A stretch of DNA of 64,000 bases from Bacteroidaceae bacterium. GTDB lineage: Bacteria > Bacteroidota > Bacteroidia > Bacteroidales > Bacteroidaceae. This document shows, piece after piece, positions 9,167 through 16,922 of the stretch. Under the pieces are notes generated by a model. That model searched no databases, had not been told where the DNA came from, and saw only the letters and a list, made by a program, of their open reading frames with translations. The DNA lies in the NCBI GenBank assembly GCA_017507385.1, contig JAFWAX010000070.1, forward strand, positions 1 through 64,000. The letters are read 5' to 3'. Each line of letters starts with the position of its first letter. Position 1 is the first letter of the stretch. A program made the position numbers and the translations under genes.

Positions 9167-10321
9167 ATGAAGAAAACATTGGTTACGATAGCTGCAGGCG
9201 CCATGATGCTGGCAGCCTGCGACAACTCCCCCAAGTTTCAAGTATCGGGAACGATTGAGGGAGCTAAAGACTCAACGCTTCACCTCATACAGAACACGCT
9301 GGATGGCGTGCAGAAGCTCTCTTCCGTAAAGCTGAAAGAAGACGGAGCATTCTCGTTCAAGGCAGCCGCTCCAACCAGCGCACCTGAATTCTACGCCCTT
9401 CAAATAGGCGGGCACATCATCAACTTCGCGGTGGACAGTACCGAGCACATCACCATTGCTGCACAGCTGCCTACGCTGAAGGATGGGTACGCCATCGAAG
9501 GCAACGAGAGCAGCAAGAAAATCAAAGAGATAAGCCTGAAGCAGCAAAAGCTTCAAGCACGTCTGATTGAGATAGAGCAGAACGAAGACATGCTGCCCGG
9601 CGACCAGCGCGACAGCATAGAAAACCTCGCCAATGCCTACAAGGAAAGCATGAAAAAGGACTACATCCTCACCGACCCCGCTTCTGCTGCAGCTTACTAT
9701 GCCGTATGCCAAAGCATTACTGACCTTGGCGGAACCTACATGCTGTTCAACCCCGTCAGCGACAGGAAAGACATCAAGTGCTATGCAGCCGTAGCCACGG
9801 CATGGGACGGCAAATACCCTGACGCGCCACGCACCCAGCAGCTCTGCAACATGGTCATCAAAGGCATGGAGAACACCGCCGCCCCACAGCAGAAGATTAT
9901 CAATGTGGACGAAGAGAAGATAACGGAAACGGGCATCATCGACATCACCCTGCCCGACATCAACAGTCAGCAACGCAGCATCACTGAATTGAAGGGGAAG
10001 GTCGTCTTGATTGATTTCACCGTGTACAGCGCAACTGAATCGGTAGAACGTGTCAGAACGCTACGTTCTCTGTATGACAAATATAACTCACAAGGATTTG
10101 AGATTTATCAAATTTCGCTTGATGAGGACATTCACTTCTGGAAATTTTCATGCGAGAAACTTCCTTGGGTGTGCGTACACGAAACTGACGGAACTACAAC
10201 CGGCATTTACAACGTGACAGCCCTGCCAACTTTCTTCCTGGTGAATCGCGACAACGAGATTGTCATGCGCAGTGATTTCATGGAGGGGACATTGGAGGAA
10301 AATATCCTGAAGCTACTGTAA
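9167..10321 (+). CDS. DUF4369/thioredoxin-fold lipoprotein lacking the CxxC
   Basis: Envelope lipoprotein with lipobox MLAAC (Cys18). Residues about 25-115 match the beta-rich DUF4369 domain that often precedes thioredoxin domains in Bacteroidales. A helical linker follows, then a thioredoxin-like domain from about residue 257. The cis-proline segment TALPTFFLV (Pro354) and the surrounding fold are kept. The strand that normally runs into WCxxC instead reads LIDFTVYSATES (residues 281-292), so both redox cysteines are absent. The protein cannot do normal thiol exchange there and may act as a binding or scaffold protein. The two other cysteines in the domain (in FSCEK and WVCVH) are not in the active-site position. 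The fold call is confident; the role is unknown. Confidence 0.88.
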   Translation: MKKTLVTIAAGAMMLAACDNSPKFQVSGTIEGAKDSTLHLIQNTLDGVQKLSSVKLKEDGAFSFKAAAPTSAPEFYALQIGGHIINFAVDSTEHITIAAQLPTLKDGYAIEGNESSKKIKEISLKQQKLQARLIEIEQNEDMLPGDQRDSIENLANAYKESMKKDYILTDPASAAAYYAVCQSITDLGGTYMLFNPVSDRKDIKCYAAVATAWDGKYPDAPRTQQLCNMVIKGMENTAAPQQKIINVDEEKITETGIIDITLPDINSQQRSITELKGKVVLIDFTVYSATESVERVRTLRSLYDKYNSQGFEIYQISLDEDIHFWKFSCEKLPWVCVHETDGTTTGIYNVTALPTFFLVNRDNEIVMRSDFMEGTLEENILKLL

Positions 10322-10382
10322 ACCCGTTCCCGACTTTTACTTTTTCGCCACCTGCATTTCTTTTGAAAAAGGACTTGAAACA

Positions 10383-10467
10383 TCCCTTGAAATCGATGTG
10401 CCCCACACCGATTTTGTGGTGTGCCCCACACCGCCATTTCGGTGTGGGGCACATCGATTTCAAGGGA
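10383..10467. repeat. Palindromic element, family A, copy 1
   Basis: Perfect 28-bp arms (10383-10410 and 10440-10467) flank a 29-base centre. The centre is itself a short hairpin (GGTGTG CCC CACACC) and repeats the arm core. Related copies lie at 35723-35789 and 54511-54580. It sits between two convergent genes, next to a separate ordinary terminator at 10492-10524. Confidence 0.9.
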
Positions 10468-10491
10468 TATTGACCATTGACGAGATACAAA

Positions 10492-10524
10492 AAAGGAGGA
10501 GACGCACAGCGCATCTCCTCCTTT
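10492..10524. terminator. Bidirectional terminator between lipoprotein gene and manC
   Basis: Arms of 14 bp with one wobble (10492-10505 and 10511-10524) and a 5-base loop. There are A residues on one side and TTTCT on the other, between convergent genes. Confidence 0.8.
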
Positions 10525-10559
10525 CTCATTGCATGTATCCGTATCTTTTTTATTGCTAT

Positions 10560-11648
10560 TTACACAAACTCTTCACCAAGATTCAGTTGTGCGTCATTCA
10601 CAAACTTTCGGATGTTCTTCTGGTCTCCTTTCTTGCAGACAACCAGAACATTGCCTTCTTCGACCACAACATAGTCTTCCAATCCCTGCAGCACTGCCAC
10701 ATGCCCATCGGGCAACTTAATGATGCAGTCCTTGCAATCGTAGAGAAGGGATTTAGAGTCGATAACCACATTCCCCATGTCCGACTGCGGCAAAGCCTCA
10801 TGCACAGCCTTCCATGTGCCGAGGTCTGCCCAGCCAAAGTGGCAAAGCATGACATCAACACGGTCGGACTTTTCAAGCACACTCTCTTCCAGGCTCATGT
10901 TCGGACATTTGGCAAACAGCTCCATCAGGAGGTCATCTGCATATTCGCCCTTGCTGTGTCGCTGCACAACCGACTGCACAATCGAGGCCATCTCATCGCT
11001 TGCCCATTTAACGGCATGCAGAAAGGTGTCTGCGCTCCACAAAAAAAGTCCTGTATTCCACAAAAATTCCCCGCTTTCATAAAAGATTTGCGCAAATTCC
11101 TCAGCAGGCTTCTCCGTAAAGCTCTGCACCTTATAAATATCGGAATGAGACGAGGACAGATCAGCCATCTGAATATAGCCATACGCCATTTCCGGGCGGC
11201 TTGGCTTTACTCCCATCGTCAGCAGCACATCGCATTCATGCACATAGTCAAAACCTCGCAACACATCTTTCTGAAAGGCATCGATGTTTACAATGTTCTG
11301 GTCAGAAGGGCTGACAATCAATCGGCCTTCCTGGCAACGGCGCTTCACCTCTAAAGCTGCCCAAGTCACGGCAGGAACAGTATTGCGCCGCATCGGCTCG
11401 ACAAGCATGTTTTCGTCTTTCAAACCAGGAATCTGCTCTTTTACCCAATGGCAATATTTTTCATTGGTTACTATAATGATATTATCGACATCGATGAATC
11501 GGGAAAACCGCTCATACGTCATCTGCAAAAGCGTGCTTCCAGTGCCCAGCACATCGATGAACTGCTTTGGTTTCTTTTCACGGCTCATTGGCCATAGGCG
11601 TGTTCCCATTCCGCCCGCCAAAATTACACAATAATTTCTTTTATCCAT
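10560..11648 (-). CDS. manC: Mannose-1-phosphate guanylyltransferase
   Basis: Cytosolic enzyme making GDP-mannose from mannose-1-phosphate and GTP, for GDP-mannose or GDP-fucose dependent glycans. The nucleotide-binding signature GGMGTRLWPMSREKKPKQF lies near the start and the sugar-binding motif FTEKP in the middle. At 362 residues it has only the pyrophosphorylase part and lacks the C-terminal isomerase half of bifunctional ManC/AlgA. I chose the ATG at 11648 over a GTG two codons upstream. It stands alone, with no GDP-mannose pathway partner nearby. Confidence 0.93.
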   Translation of the reverse strand: MDKRNYCVILAGGMGTRLWPMSREKKPKQFIDVLGTGSTLLQMTYERFSRFIDVDNIIIVTNEKYCHWVKEQIPGLKDENMLVEPMRRNTVPAVTWAALEVKRRCQEGRLIVSPSDQNIVNIDAFQKDVLRGFDYVHECDVLLTMGVKPSRPEMAYGYIQMADLSSSHSDIYKVQSFTEKPAEEFAQIFYESGEFLWNTGLFLWSADTFLHAVKWASDEMASIVQSVVQRHSKGEYADDLLMELFAKCPNMSLEESVLEKSDRVDVMLCHFGWADLGTWKAVHEALPQSDMGNVVIDSKSLLYDCKDCIIKLPDGHVAVLQGLEDYVVVEEGNVLVVCKKGDQKNIRKFVNDAQLNLGEEFV

Positions 11649-11885
11649 AATCACCTTATCATTTGACGAAACATCTGCAAAATGATGCTTTCAGATTGCG
11701 AACATAGACAAAAAAGGACTTATCTCCAAATATTTTCAAAAAATAATCCAACAATGTAACATTATTTAGGAGACAAGAGTTTTTTGCATGGTTTTACGAT
11801 GATGCCACAATACATTTCAGCATATTTCCAGCAAAGCAGGCAAACCTCCCCACTCTTTCCAAGAACATGGCGACACAAAAGTCTT

Positions 11886-12233
11886 TCACTGCTTTTGTTT
11901 AGAGGCGCCAGAAGTGCCATCCACAGAATGTTTCCCAGAGGCCTGTCCTTCACTTATAACAGCAGCTTCATAACCCATTTTCTTCATCACTGCAAGAATG
12001 GTCTTCGAAGCCGTCTTATCAGCATCATAAGTGACTACTATTTTCTGGGATGTCAAGTCTGCTTTCACTTTCTTCACGCCAGCCGTCAATCGCAGGCCGT
12101 CCTTTATCTTTGTCCCATCCTCAACCTTTTCTACTGCTGGCGATGTGCTCATCACCAACACTTTCAGATTTTTCGCCATAGCAGTGGCACCCATCAGCAA
12201 AGCAGCTGTCATTGTTAACAGAATCTTTTTCAT
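11886..12233 (-). CDS. Small exported HMA-like protein without metal cysteines
   Basis: 115-residue protein with a cleavable signal peptide (about 1-20, ending ATAMA). The mature part has the size and the beta-alpha-beta-beta-alpha-beta pattern of a heavy-metal-associated domain. Typical segments are visible: GLRLTAGVKKVKADLTSQKIVVTYDADKT is replaced in spirit by matching strands, and MKKMGYEAAVI closes the fold. The metal-binding loop, normally MxCxxC, reads MSTSPAV and the whole protein contains no cysteine. Copper-type binding through thiols is therefore unlikely. The C-terminal 25 residues are a low-complexity Ser/Gly/Lys/Gln tail. A TATCTTTG element lies upstream. Confidence 0.7.
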   Translation of the reverse strand: MKKILLTMTAALLMGATAMAKNLKVLVMSTSPAVEKVEDGTKIKDGLRLTAGVKKVKADLTSQKIVVTYDADKTASKTILAVMKKMGYEAAVISEGQASGKHSVDGTSGASKQKQ

Positions 12234-12265
12234 TTTATCTTTTCTTAGTTTTGGTCATCATGTTA

Positions 12266-12273
12266 CAAAGATA
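12266..12273 (-). promoter_or_regulatory. Probable -7 element for the HMA-like gene
   Basis: TATCTTTG on the minus strand, 33 bases before the start codon. The -33 element is not clear. Confidence 0.5.
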
Positions 12274-12345
12274 GCAAAAAAACTATAGAAAAGGAAACAT
12301 GTCGCATTTTTTTCGCCACAAAACCATCAAATCCATTTTCTCATC

Positions 12346-12376
12346 TTTTAATTCCCCTTGAAAATTCGTACCTTTG
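12346..12376 (+). promoter_or_regulatory. Promoter of the ABC ATPase / CbiK-like operon
   Basis: A TTTT variant of the -33 element at 12346-12349, a 19-base spacer and TACCTTTG at 12369-12376. It shows that the ATG at 12385, not one further upstream, is the start. Confidence 0.7.
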
Positions 12377-12384
12377 TAGTCACT

Positions 12385-13461
12385 ATGAACACATCTGTAG
12401 AAATCAAGAATCTCACAACAGGCTATAAGACCAAAGAGGGGAACAAGACTATAGCCGCTTGCCTGAATGCTGAACTCTGTAGCAGCGAAATGGTATGCCT
12501 GCTCGGACCCAACGGCGCAGGAAAATCCACTTTGTTACGGACGATGGCTGCATTACAGCCAGCATTGGGCGGCACCATCGAACTGATGGGAAGAGACATA
12601 AAAAACTATAAGAGTCAGGAACTGGCACAACTTGTCAGCGTTGTGCTGACCGACAACTCCAGCATCAAAAACATGACTGCCGCCGAAGTCGTGGCAATGG
12701 GCCGAAGCCCTTACACCGGATTTTGGGGCAAGCTGAAAGAAAGAGACCATAAGATAGTGGAGAAAAGCATGTCATGGATTGGCATCGAGGAATTGGCACA
12801 GCGAAAGATGCAGACCCTTTCGGACGGCGAACGGCAAAAAGTCATGATAGCAAAAGCGATTGCACAGGAAACTCCTGTCATCTTTCTGGATGAACCAACA
12901 GCTTTTCTCGACTATCCCAGCAAAATCAGCATGATGCTGTTGCTGCACCGCTTGTCGAAAACCCTGAAAAAGACTGTATTTCTGAGCACACACGATTTGG
13001 AGCACGCATTGCAAGTAGCAGACAAAGTGTGGCTGCTCGACAAGGAGAAAGGACTGACCACCGGACTCCCAGAAGACCTGAGCTTGGATGGAAGTATCGA
13101 ACGTTTCTTTGCCAAGGAGGGACTCTCGTTTAACCGTGAATCTTGTTCCTTCTCCATCAAGCACGAAACGGCACGCGATGTTCAGGTGGAAGGCAACCCT
13201 CATTCATTAGAGTACAAGCTTTGCTGCAAGGCGCTTGTACGCAACGGCTTGCGACCCGTAACCTCTTCGGATGGCACTCGTGCCTGTGCAGATGTCGCTA
13301 TCAGGATTTCTGGCGACGGCGCATTCCGGCTCATGGAGGGGAACAATGAAAGCATCAAGGTTGAAAAGATTGAGCACTTGCTTCACATGATTGTTCCCAC
13401 TATTACAAAACACCAAATATCAGCCATCAGAGAGGCTGCCGACATGAATCAATATGAATAG
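12385..13461 (+). CDS. ABC transporter ATPase, siderophore/heme/B12 type
   Basis: Cytosolic ATPase of the FecE/BtuD class that powers uptake of iron-siderophore, heme or cobalamin. Walker A GPNGAGKSTLLR, signature LSDGERQKVMIAKAI, Walker B VIFLDEP and the H-loop STHDLEHAL are all intact. The ABC domain ends near residue 215. An extra C-terminal domain of about 140 residues follows, with no motif I recognise. The permease and binding protein expected for such a system are not beside it. Instead the stop overlaps the next gene by 8 bases, and that gene encodes a CbiK-like periplasmic protein, pointing to a tetrapyrrole or cobalt/iron ligand. The start was placed just downstream of the promoter. 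Confidence 0.88.
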   Translation: MNTSVEIKNLTTGYKTKEGNKTIAACLNAELCSSEMVCLLGPNGAGKSTLLRTMAALQPALGGTIELMGRDIKNYKSQELAQLVSVVLTDNSSIKNMTAAEVVAMGRSPYTGFWGKLKERDHKIVEKSMSWIGIEELAQRKMQTLSDGERQKVMIAKAIAQETPVIFLDEPTAFLDYPSKISMMLLLHRLSKTLKKTVFLSTHDLEHALQVADKVWLLDKEKGLTTGLPEDLSLDGSIERFFAKEGLSFNRESCSFSIKHETARDVQVEGNPHSLEYKLCCKALVRNGLRPVTSSDGTRACADVAIRISGDGAFRLMEGNNESIKVEKIEHLLHMIVPTITKHQISAIREAADMNQYE

Positions 13462-14353
13462 ACTTCTGATTTTACTCGTCACACTGCTGGCCGCTCATCT
13501 TCCAGCATTAGGGCAATTAGCAGAAATTGAGCATGACATGTTTGAAAGCATGCTCGATGCCGACAAGGCGGTCATCGTTGCTGTACACACAGGGGCGGAA
13601 GATGCAACAGCCCTGCAACAGATAGACCGTTTCAACGCACGACTGAAAAAGGCATATCCCAATTATGACTTTCGCGAGGCCTGGACAACACGAGACCTCA
13701 TCAAGCAATCGAGCGATGGAACATCTATCAAGACTCCGGATGAACTGTTCAGCCAGCTGAAGAAAGACGGATATACACATGTATTAGTGCAGTCGTCCAA
13801 CATCATCAACTGCGCAGAGATGCAATTCCTGCGCTATGCCGTAGAAACGGCAAAGGAGAACTTCAAGCAAATACGCTTGGGAGAACCATTGCTAAGCACC
13901 CCTGCCGATTATGAGCATGCAATCAAAGCCATGGCTGAAGCTTATGGAAACGAAAAAGAAGCCAACATCCTGATGTGCAGCGGAACAGCCAGCGTTGAGG
14001 ACTCGCAGTATGCTATGCTTGACTACACACTGAAAGACCAAGACTTCAAAGAGTGGTTCGTTGGAACTGTTGATGGATATCTCTCGTTAGAAAGTTTGAA
14101 AAAGCAATTGAAAACTAACAAAATCAAAAAAGTCCACATCATTCCATTCACATTCGCACAAAGCAGCCAGACAACAGCCAGCACCATCCAGAAATGGGCG
14201 AAAAACCTGCAAGAAGCAGGCTATAAAGTGACGACAGAATTACGATGTCTGGGCGATTTAGACGCCATCATGGATATATTCGAAAAGCACATCAAACATG
14301 CTGAGAAATTCCGCAGATATTCAGCTAAAGAGATGAAAATGATAGCAAGATAA
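13454..14353 (+). CDS. Exported CbiK-like protein lacking chelatase metal ligands
   Basis: Member of the CbiK sirohydrochlorin chelatase family by overall pattern, with a signal peptide (about 1-20), so it would sit in the periplasm. Known CbiK enzymes bind metal through two histidines and a glutamate. Here the segment that should read GHGTxH is CSGTAS (175-180). The VGTVEGY segment is VGTVDGY (203-209). The third site, normally a His in the loop after PFM, reads PFTFAQSS (231-238). All three ligands are thus replaced. The fold may be used to carry a tetrapyrrole or metal rather than insert one. It overlaps the ABC ATPase gene by 8 bases and precedes an ABC-F gene by 2 bases, so translation is probably coupled. 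Confidence 0.8.
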   Translation: MNRLLILLVTLLAAHLPALGQLAEIEHDMFESMLDADKAVIVAVHTGAEDATALQQIDRFNARLKKAYPNYDFREAWTTRDLIKQSSDGTSIKTPDELFSQLKKDGYTHVLVQSSNIINCAEMQFLRYAVETAKENFKQIRLGEPLLSTPADYEHAIKAMAEAYGNEKEANILMCSGTASVEDSQYAMLDYTLKDQDFKEWFVGTVDGYLSLESLKKQLKTNKIKKVHIIPFTFAQSSQTTASTIQKWAKNLQEAGYKVTTELRCLGDLDAIMDIFEKHIKHAEKFRRYSAKEMKMIAR

Positions 14354-14355
14354 CA

Positions 14356-16110
14356 ATGGCAAATCCCTATCTTGAAATACAAGGTTTAACAAAACGTATC
14401 GGGCACCGTGTACTGTTTGAAAATATCTCGTTCACAATAAACGAGCGTGAGCACATAGGCTTAATTGCCAAAAACGGAACAGGAAAATCAACGCTGCTCA
14501 GCATTATTGCAGGCAAGGAAAGCGATGATGGCGGGAAGATGGTTTTCCGCAATGGCATTAAAGTGGGGTATTTGGAACAGTCGCCCACCATCGAAGCGGA
14601 TGAACTGGAAAATGAAAATGATGATTTTCAGCTATTGTACAAACAATACCTGACACAGATGAAAATCACAGAGGATGAAGCCAAAAGACCTGCATCGCAA
14701 CTCAGCGGCGGACAAGTTAAGCGCATCGCCTTGTCAAGAGTTCTGGCAAAAGAACCAGACTTGCTGATACTTGACGAACCGACCAACCATCTTGACCTCG
14801 AAATGATAGAATGGTTGGAAAATACGCTGAGTCACAGCACGATGGCCATCCTGATGGTGACGCACGACCGCTATTTCCTCGACCGCATCTGCTCAAGCAT
14901 TATCGAAATGGACAATTCGCGCATATACCCCTACAAAGGCAATTATAGCTACTATCTGGAGAAGAGGCAAGAGCGAATTGACAACATGAATGCAGAAATT
15001 GCACGTGCCAACAATCTCTACCGCACCGAATTGGAATGGATGCGTTCCACTCCTTGCGCCCGCAGTTCTAAAGCACGATACAGAATTGAATCCTTCTACG
15101 AACTGGAGAAGGTTGCCAAACAGCGCATCGAAGAACGAAGCGTCAGACTCGAAATGGGAGGTAGTTACATTGGCAATAAAATCTTCGAAATGCAGAATGT
15201 ATGTAAAGCTTTTGGCAATCAAACAATTCTAAAAGACTTTTCCTACAACTTCACACGTTACGAGAAGATGGGGATTGTAGGGAACAACGGAACTGGAAAG
15301 TCCACATTCGTAAAAATGCTCCTCGGTCTGGAACCTCATGACAGCGGAAGCATCGACATCGGGAAGACTGTACGCTTCGGTTACTACTCACAGCAAGGCA
15401 TGGCTTTCAGAGAAGACCAGAAAGTGATTGATGCAGTGCGAGACATTGCAGAGTATGTCGATATGGGCAACGGAGAAAAATTGTCAGCAGGACAGTTCCT
15501 GCAGCACTTCCTCTTTTCGCCAGAAGAACAATTCAGCTACATCTACAAACTCAGCGGAGGGGAACGAAGGAGACTCTACCTGTGCACAGTCCTGATGAAA
15601 GCACCCAACTTCCTCATTCTTGACGAGCCGACGAACGACTTAGACATTGTAACGCTACAAATTCTTGAAGATTACCTGAAATCATTTAGAGGCTGCCTCA
15701 TCATCGTAAGCCACGACCGCTACTTTATGGACAGAGTGGTTGACCACACCTTAGTCTTTCATGGCAATGGAGAAGTACAAGACTTTCCTGGTAGCTATAG
15801 CCAATATCGCGACTGGAAAGAACAGAACAAGCAAGAAAGCGACAAGCAGCAGAACAAAGACAACAGAAAAGATAACAATCGGAATGCCAATCGCGCAAGG
15901 AAACTCACTTTCAAAGAAAAACAGGAATATATCCAGTTGGAAAAGGATATTGCCCGATTGGAAGAAGAGAAGAAACGAATCGAAACGGCATTGTGCGGAG
16001 GAACAACTTCAATTGATGAAATCACAACGCTGAGCAAACGGCTTCCCGTCTTAACAGAAGAACTGGAAGAGAAAGAATTGAGATGGCTTGAACTTTCCGA
16101 ATTATCATAA
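14356..16110 (+). CDS. ABC-F family ATPase, Uup-like
   Basis: Soluble protein with two ABC domains and no membrane segments, of the class acting on ribosomes. Domain 1 has Walker A AKNGTGKSTLLS and signature LSGGQVKRIALSRV. Domain 2 has GNNGTGKSTFVK and LSGGERRRLYLC. Between them is the interdomain linker containing the conserved NxxRxELEWMR-type segment (NLYRTELEWMRSTPCAR). A lysine-rich region and C-terminal coiled coil (about 500-584) match the Uup subgroup. The 584-residue length is slightly short for Uup. A ribosome-protection (antibiotic) role is possible but the Uup-like C-terminus argues for a housekeeping role. Confidence 0.9.
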   Translation: MANPYLEIQGLTKRIGHRVLFENISFTINEREHIGLIAKNGTGKSTLLSIIAGKESDDGGKMVFRNGIKVGYLEQSPTIEADELENENDDFQLLYKQYLTQMKITEDEAKRPASQLSGGQVKRIALSRVLAKEPDLLILDEPTNHLDLEMIEWLENTLSHSTMAILMVTHDRYFLDRICSSIIEMDNSRIYPYKGNYSYYLEKRQERIDNMNAEIARANNLYRTELEWMRSTPCARSSKARYRIESFYELEKVAKQRIEERSVRLEMGGSYIGNKIFEMQNVCKAFGNQTILKDFSYNFTRYEKMGIVGNNGTGKSTFVKMLLGLEPHDSGSIDIGKTVRFGYYSQQGMAFREDQKVIDAVRDIAEYVDMGNGEKLSAGQFLQHFLFSPEEQFSYIYKLSGGERRRLYLCTVLMKAPNFLILDEPTNDLDIVTLQILEDYLKSFRGCLIIVSHDRYFMDRVVDHTLVFHGNGEVQDFPGSYSQYRDWKEQNKQESDKQQNKDNRKDNNRNANRARKLTFKEKQEYIQLEKDIARLEEEKKRIETALCGGTTSIDEITTLSKRLPVLTEELEEKELRWLELSELS

Positions 16111-16133
16111 TACACACATATTTTATATATACA

Positions 16134-16730
16134 ATGAACATCAAATCCGCCACATACATTGGCAGCAAGCCAAAAGTCGAGTTGTGTCCTGCCGACGGTA
16201 AAGCAGAATACGCATTCATCGGACGAAGCAACGTAGGCAAATCATCACTCATCAATGCCCTGACCCAGCGAAAGAATCTTGCGCTAACGTCATCCACACC
16301 TGGCAAAACCATGTGTATCAACCATTTCCTCATCAACGAGCAATGGTACCTTGTCGATTTGCCCGGTTACGGATATGCACAACGAAGCAAAAAAGACATT
16401 GAGAAATTCCAAACAATGATTAGCGACTATGTCCTGAAACGTGAACAGTTAGTATGTTTATTTGTACTCATTGACATCAGGCACGCTCCTCAGAAGGTTG
16501 ACCTTGCCTTCCTCCATTTCCTTGGAAGCCATGGCGTTCCATTCGCAATGGTCTTTACTAAAGCTGACAAATTGCCCGTCACTAAAACGAAAACGGCAGC
16601 CAATAATTACATGAAGGCGCTCCGGGAAGAATGGGAGGAACTTCCACCCTATTTCATCACCAGTTCGGCAAACAAACTTGGCAGAGAAGAATTACTTGCT
16701 TATATCGACGATATAAACAAAAATCTGTAA
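16134..16730 (+). CDS. engB: Ribosome biogenesis GTPase EngB/YihA
   Basis: Small GTPase needed for assembly of the large ribosomal subunit. The 198 residues show G1 GRSNVGKSSLIN, G3 DLPGYGYA, G4 TKADK and G5 SSANK, in the usual order and spacing. It follows the ABC-F gene by 23 bases and is probably the last gene of the run that begins at 12385. An inverted repeat starting 6 bases after its stop overlaps the rho promoter. Confidence 0.96.
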   Translation: MNIKSATYIGSKPKVELCPADGKAEYAFIGRSNVGKSSLINALTQRKNLALTSSTPGKTMCINHFLINEQWYLVDLPGYGYAQRSKKDIEKFQTMISDYVLKREQLVCLFVLIDIRHAPQKVDLAFLHFLGSHGVPFAMVFTKADKLPVTKTKTAANNYMKALREEWEELPPYFITSSANKLGREELLAYIDDINKNL

Positions 16731-16735
16731 AAAAA

Positions 16736-16782
16736 GGTGCAAAAGTATTTGTGATTTCAAAATAATTCACTACTTTTGCACC
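16736..16782. promoter_or_regulatory. rho promoter inside an inverted repeat
   Basis: The promoter is TTTG at 16748-16751, exactly 19 bases, then TACTTTTG at 16771-16778. Perfect 12-bp arms (16736-16747 and 16771-16782) enclose it, so the right arm contains the whole -7 element. The arms are followed by ATCTTTTT. The structure could be an operator, or the weak terminator of engB, or both. Transcription would begin near 16785, about 140 bases before the rho start. Confidence 0.75.
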
Positions 16783-16922
16783 ATCTTTTTAAGACAACTG
16801 TCACATTTACAAGAGAAAAGTTTGTCTTAAAACAAACTTCACAAAAATTTCCAAGAAAATTTTCAAAAGACGAACCTTTCCATAAAAAAGCATGGAAAGA
16901 TTCCATCTACCAACCTATCAAT

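Noticed and set aside
10398-11354. 318-codon plus-strand frame over manC
   Set aside because: Antisense shadow of manC; its start lies in a palindromic repeat and the manC motifs are on the other strand.
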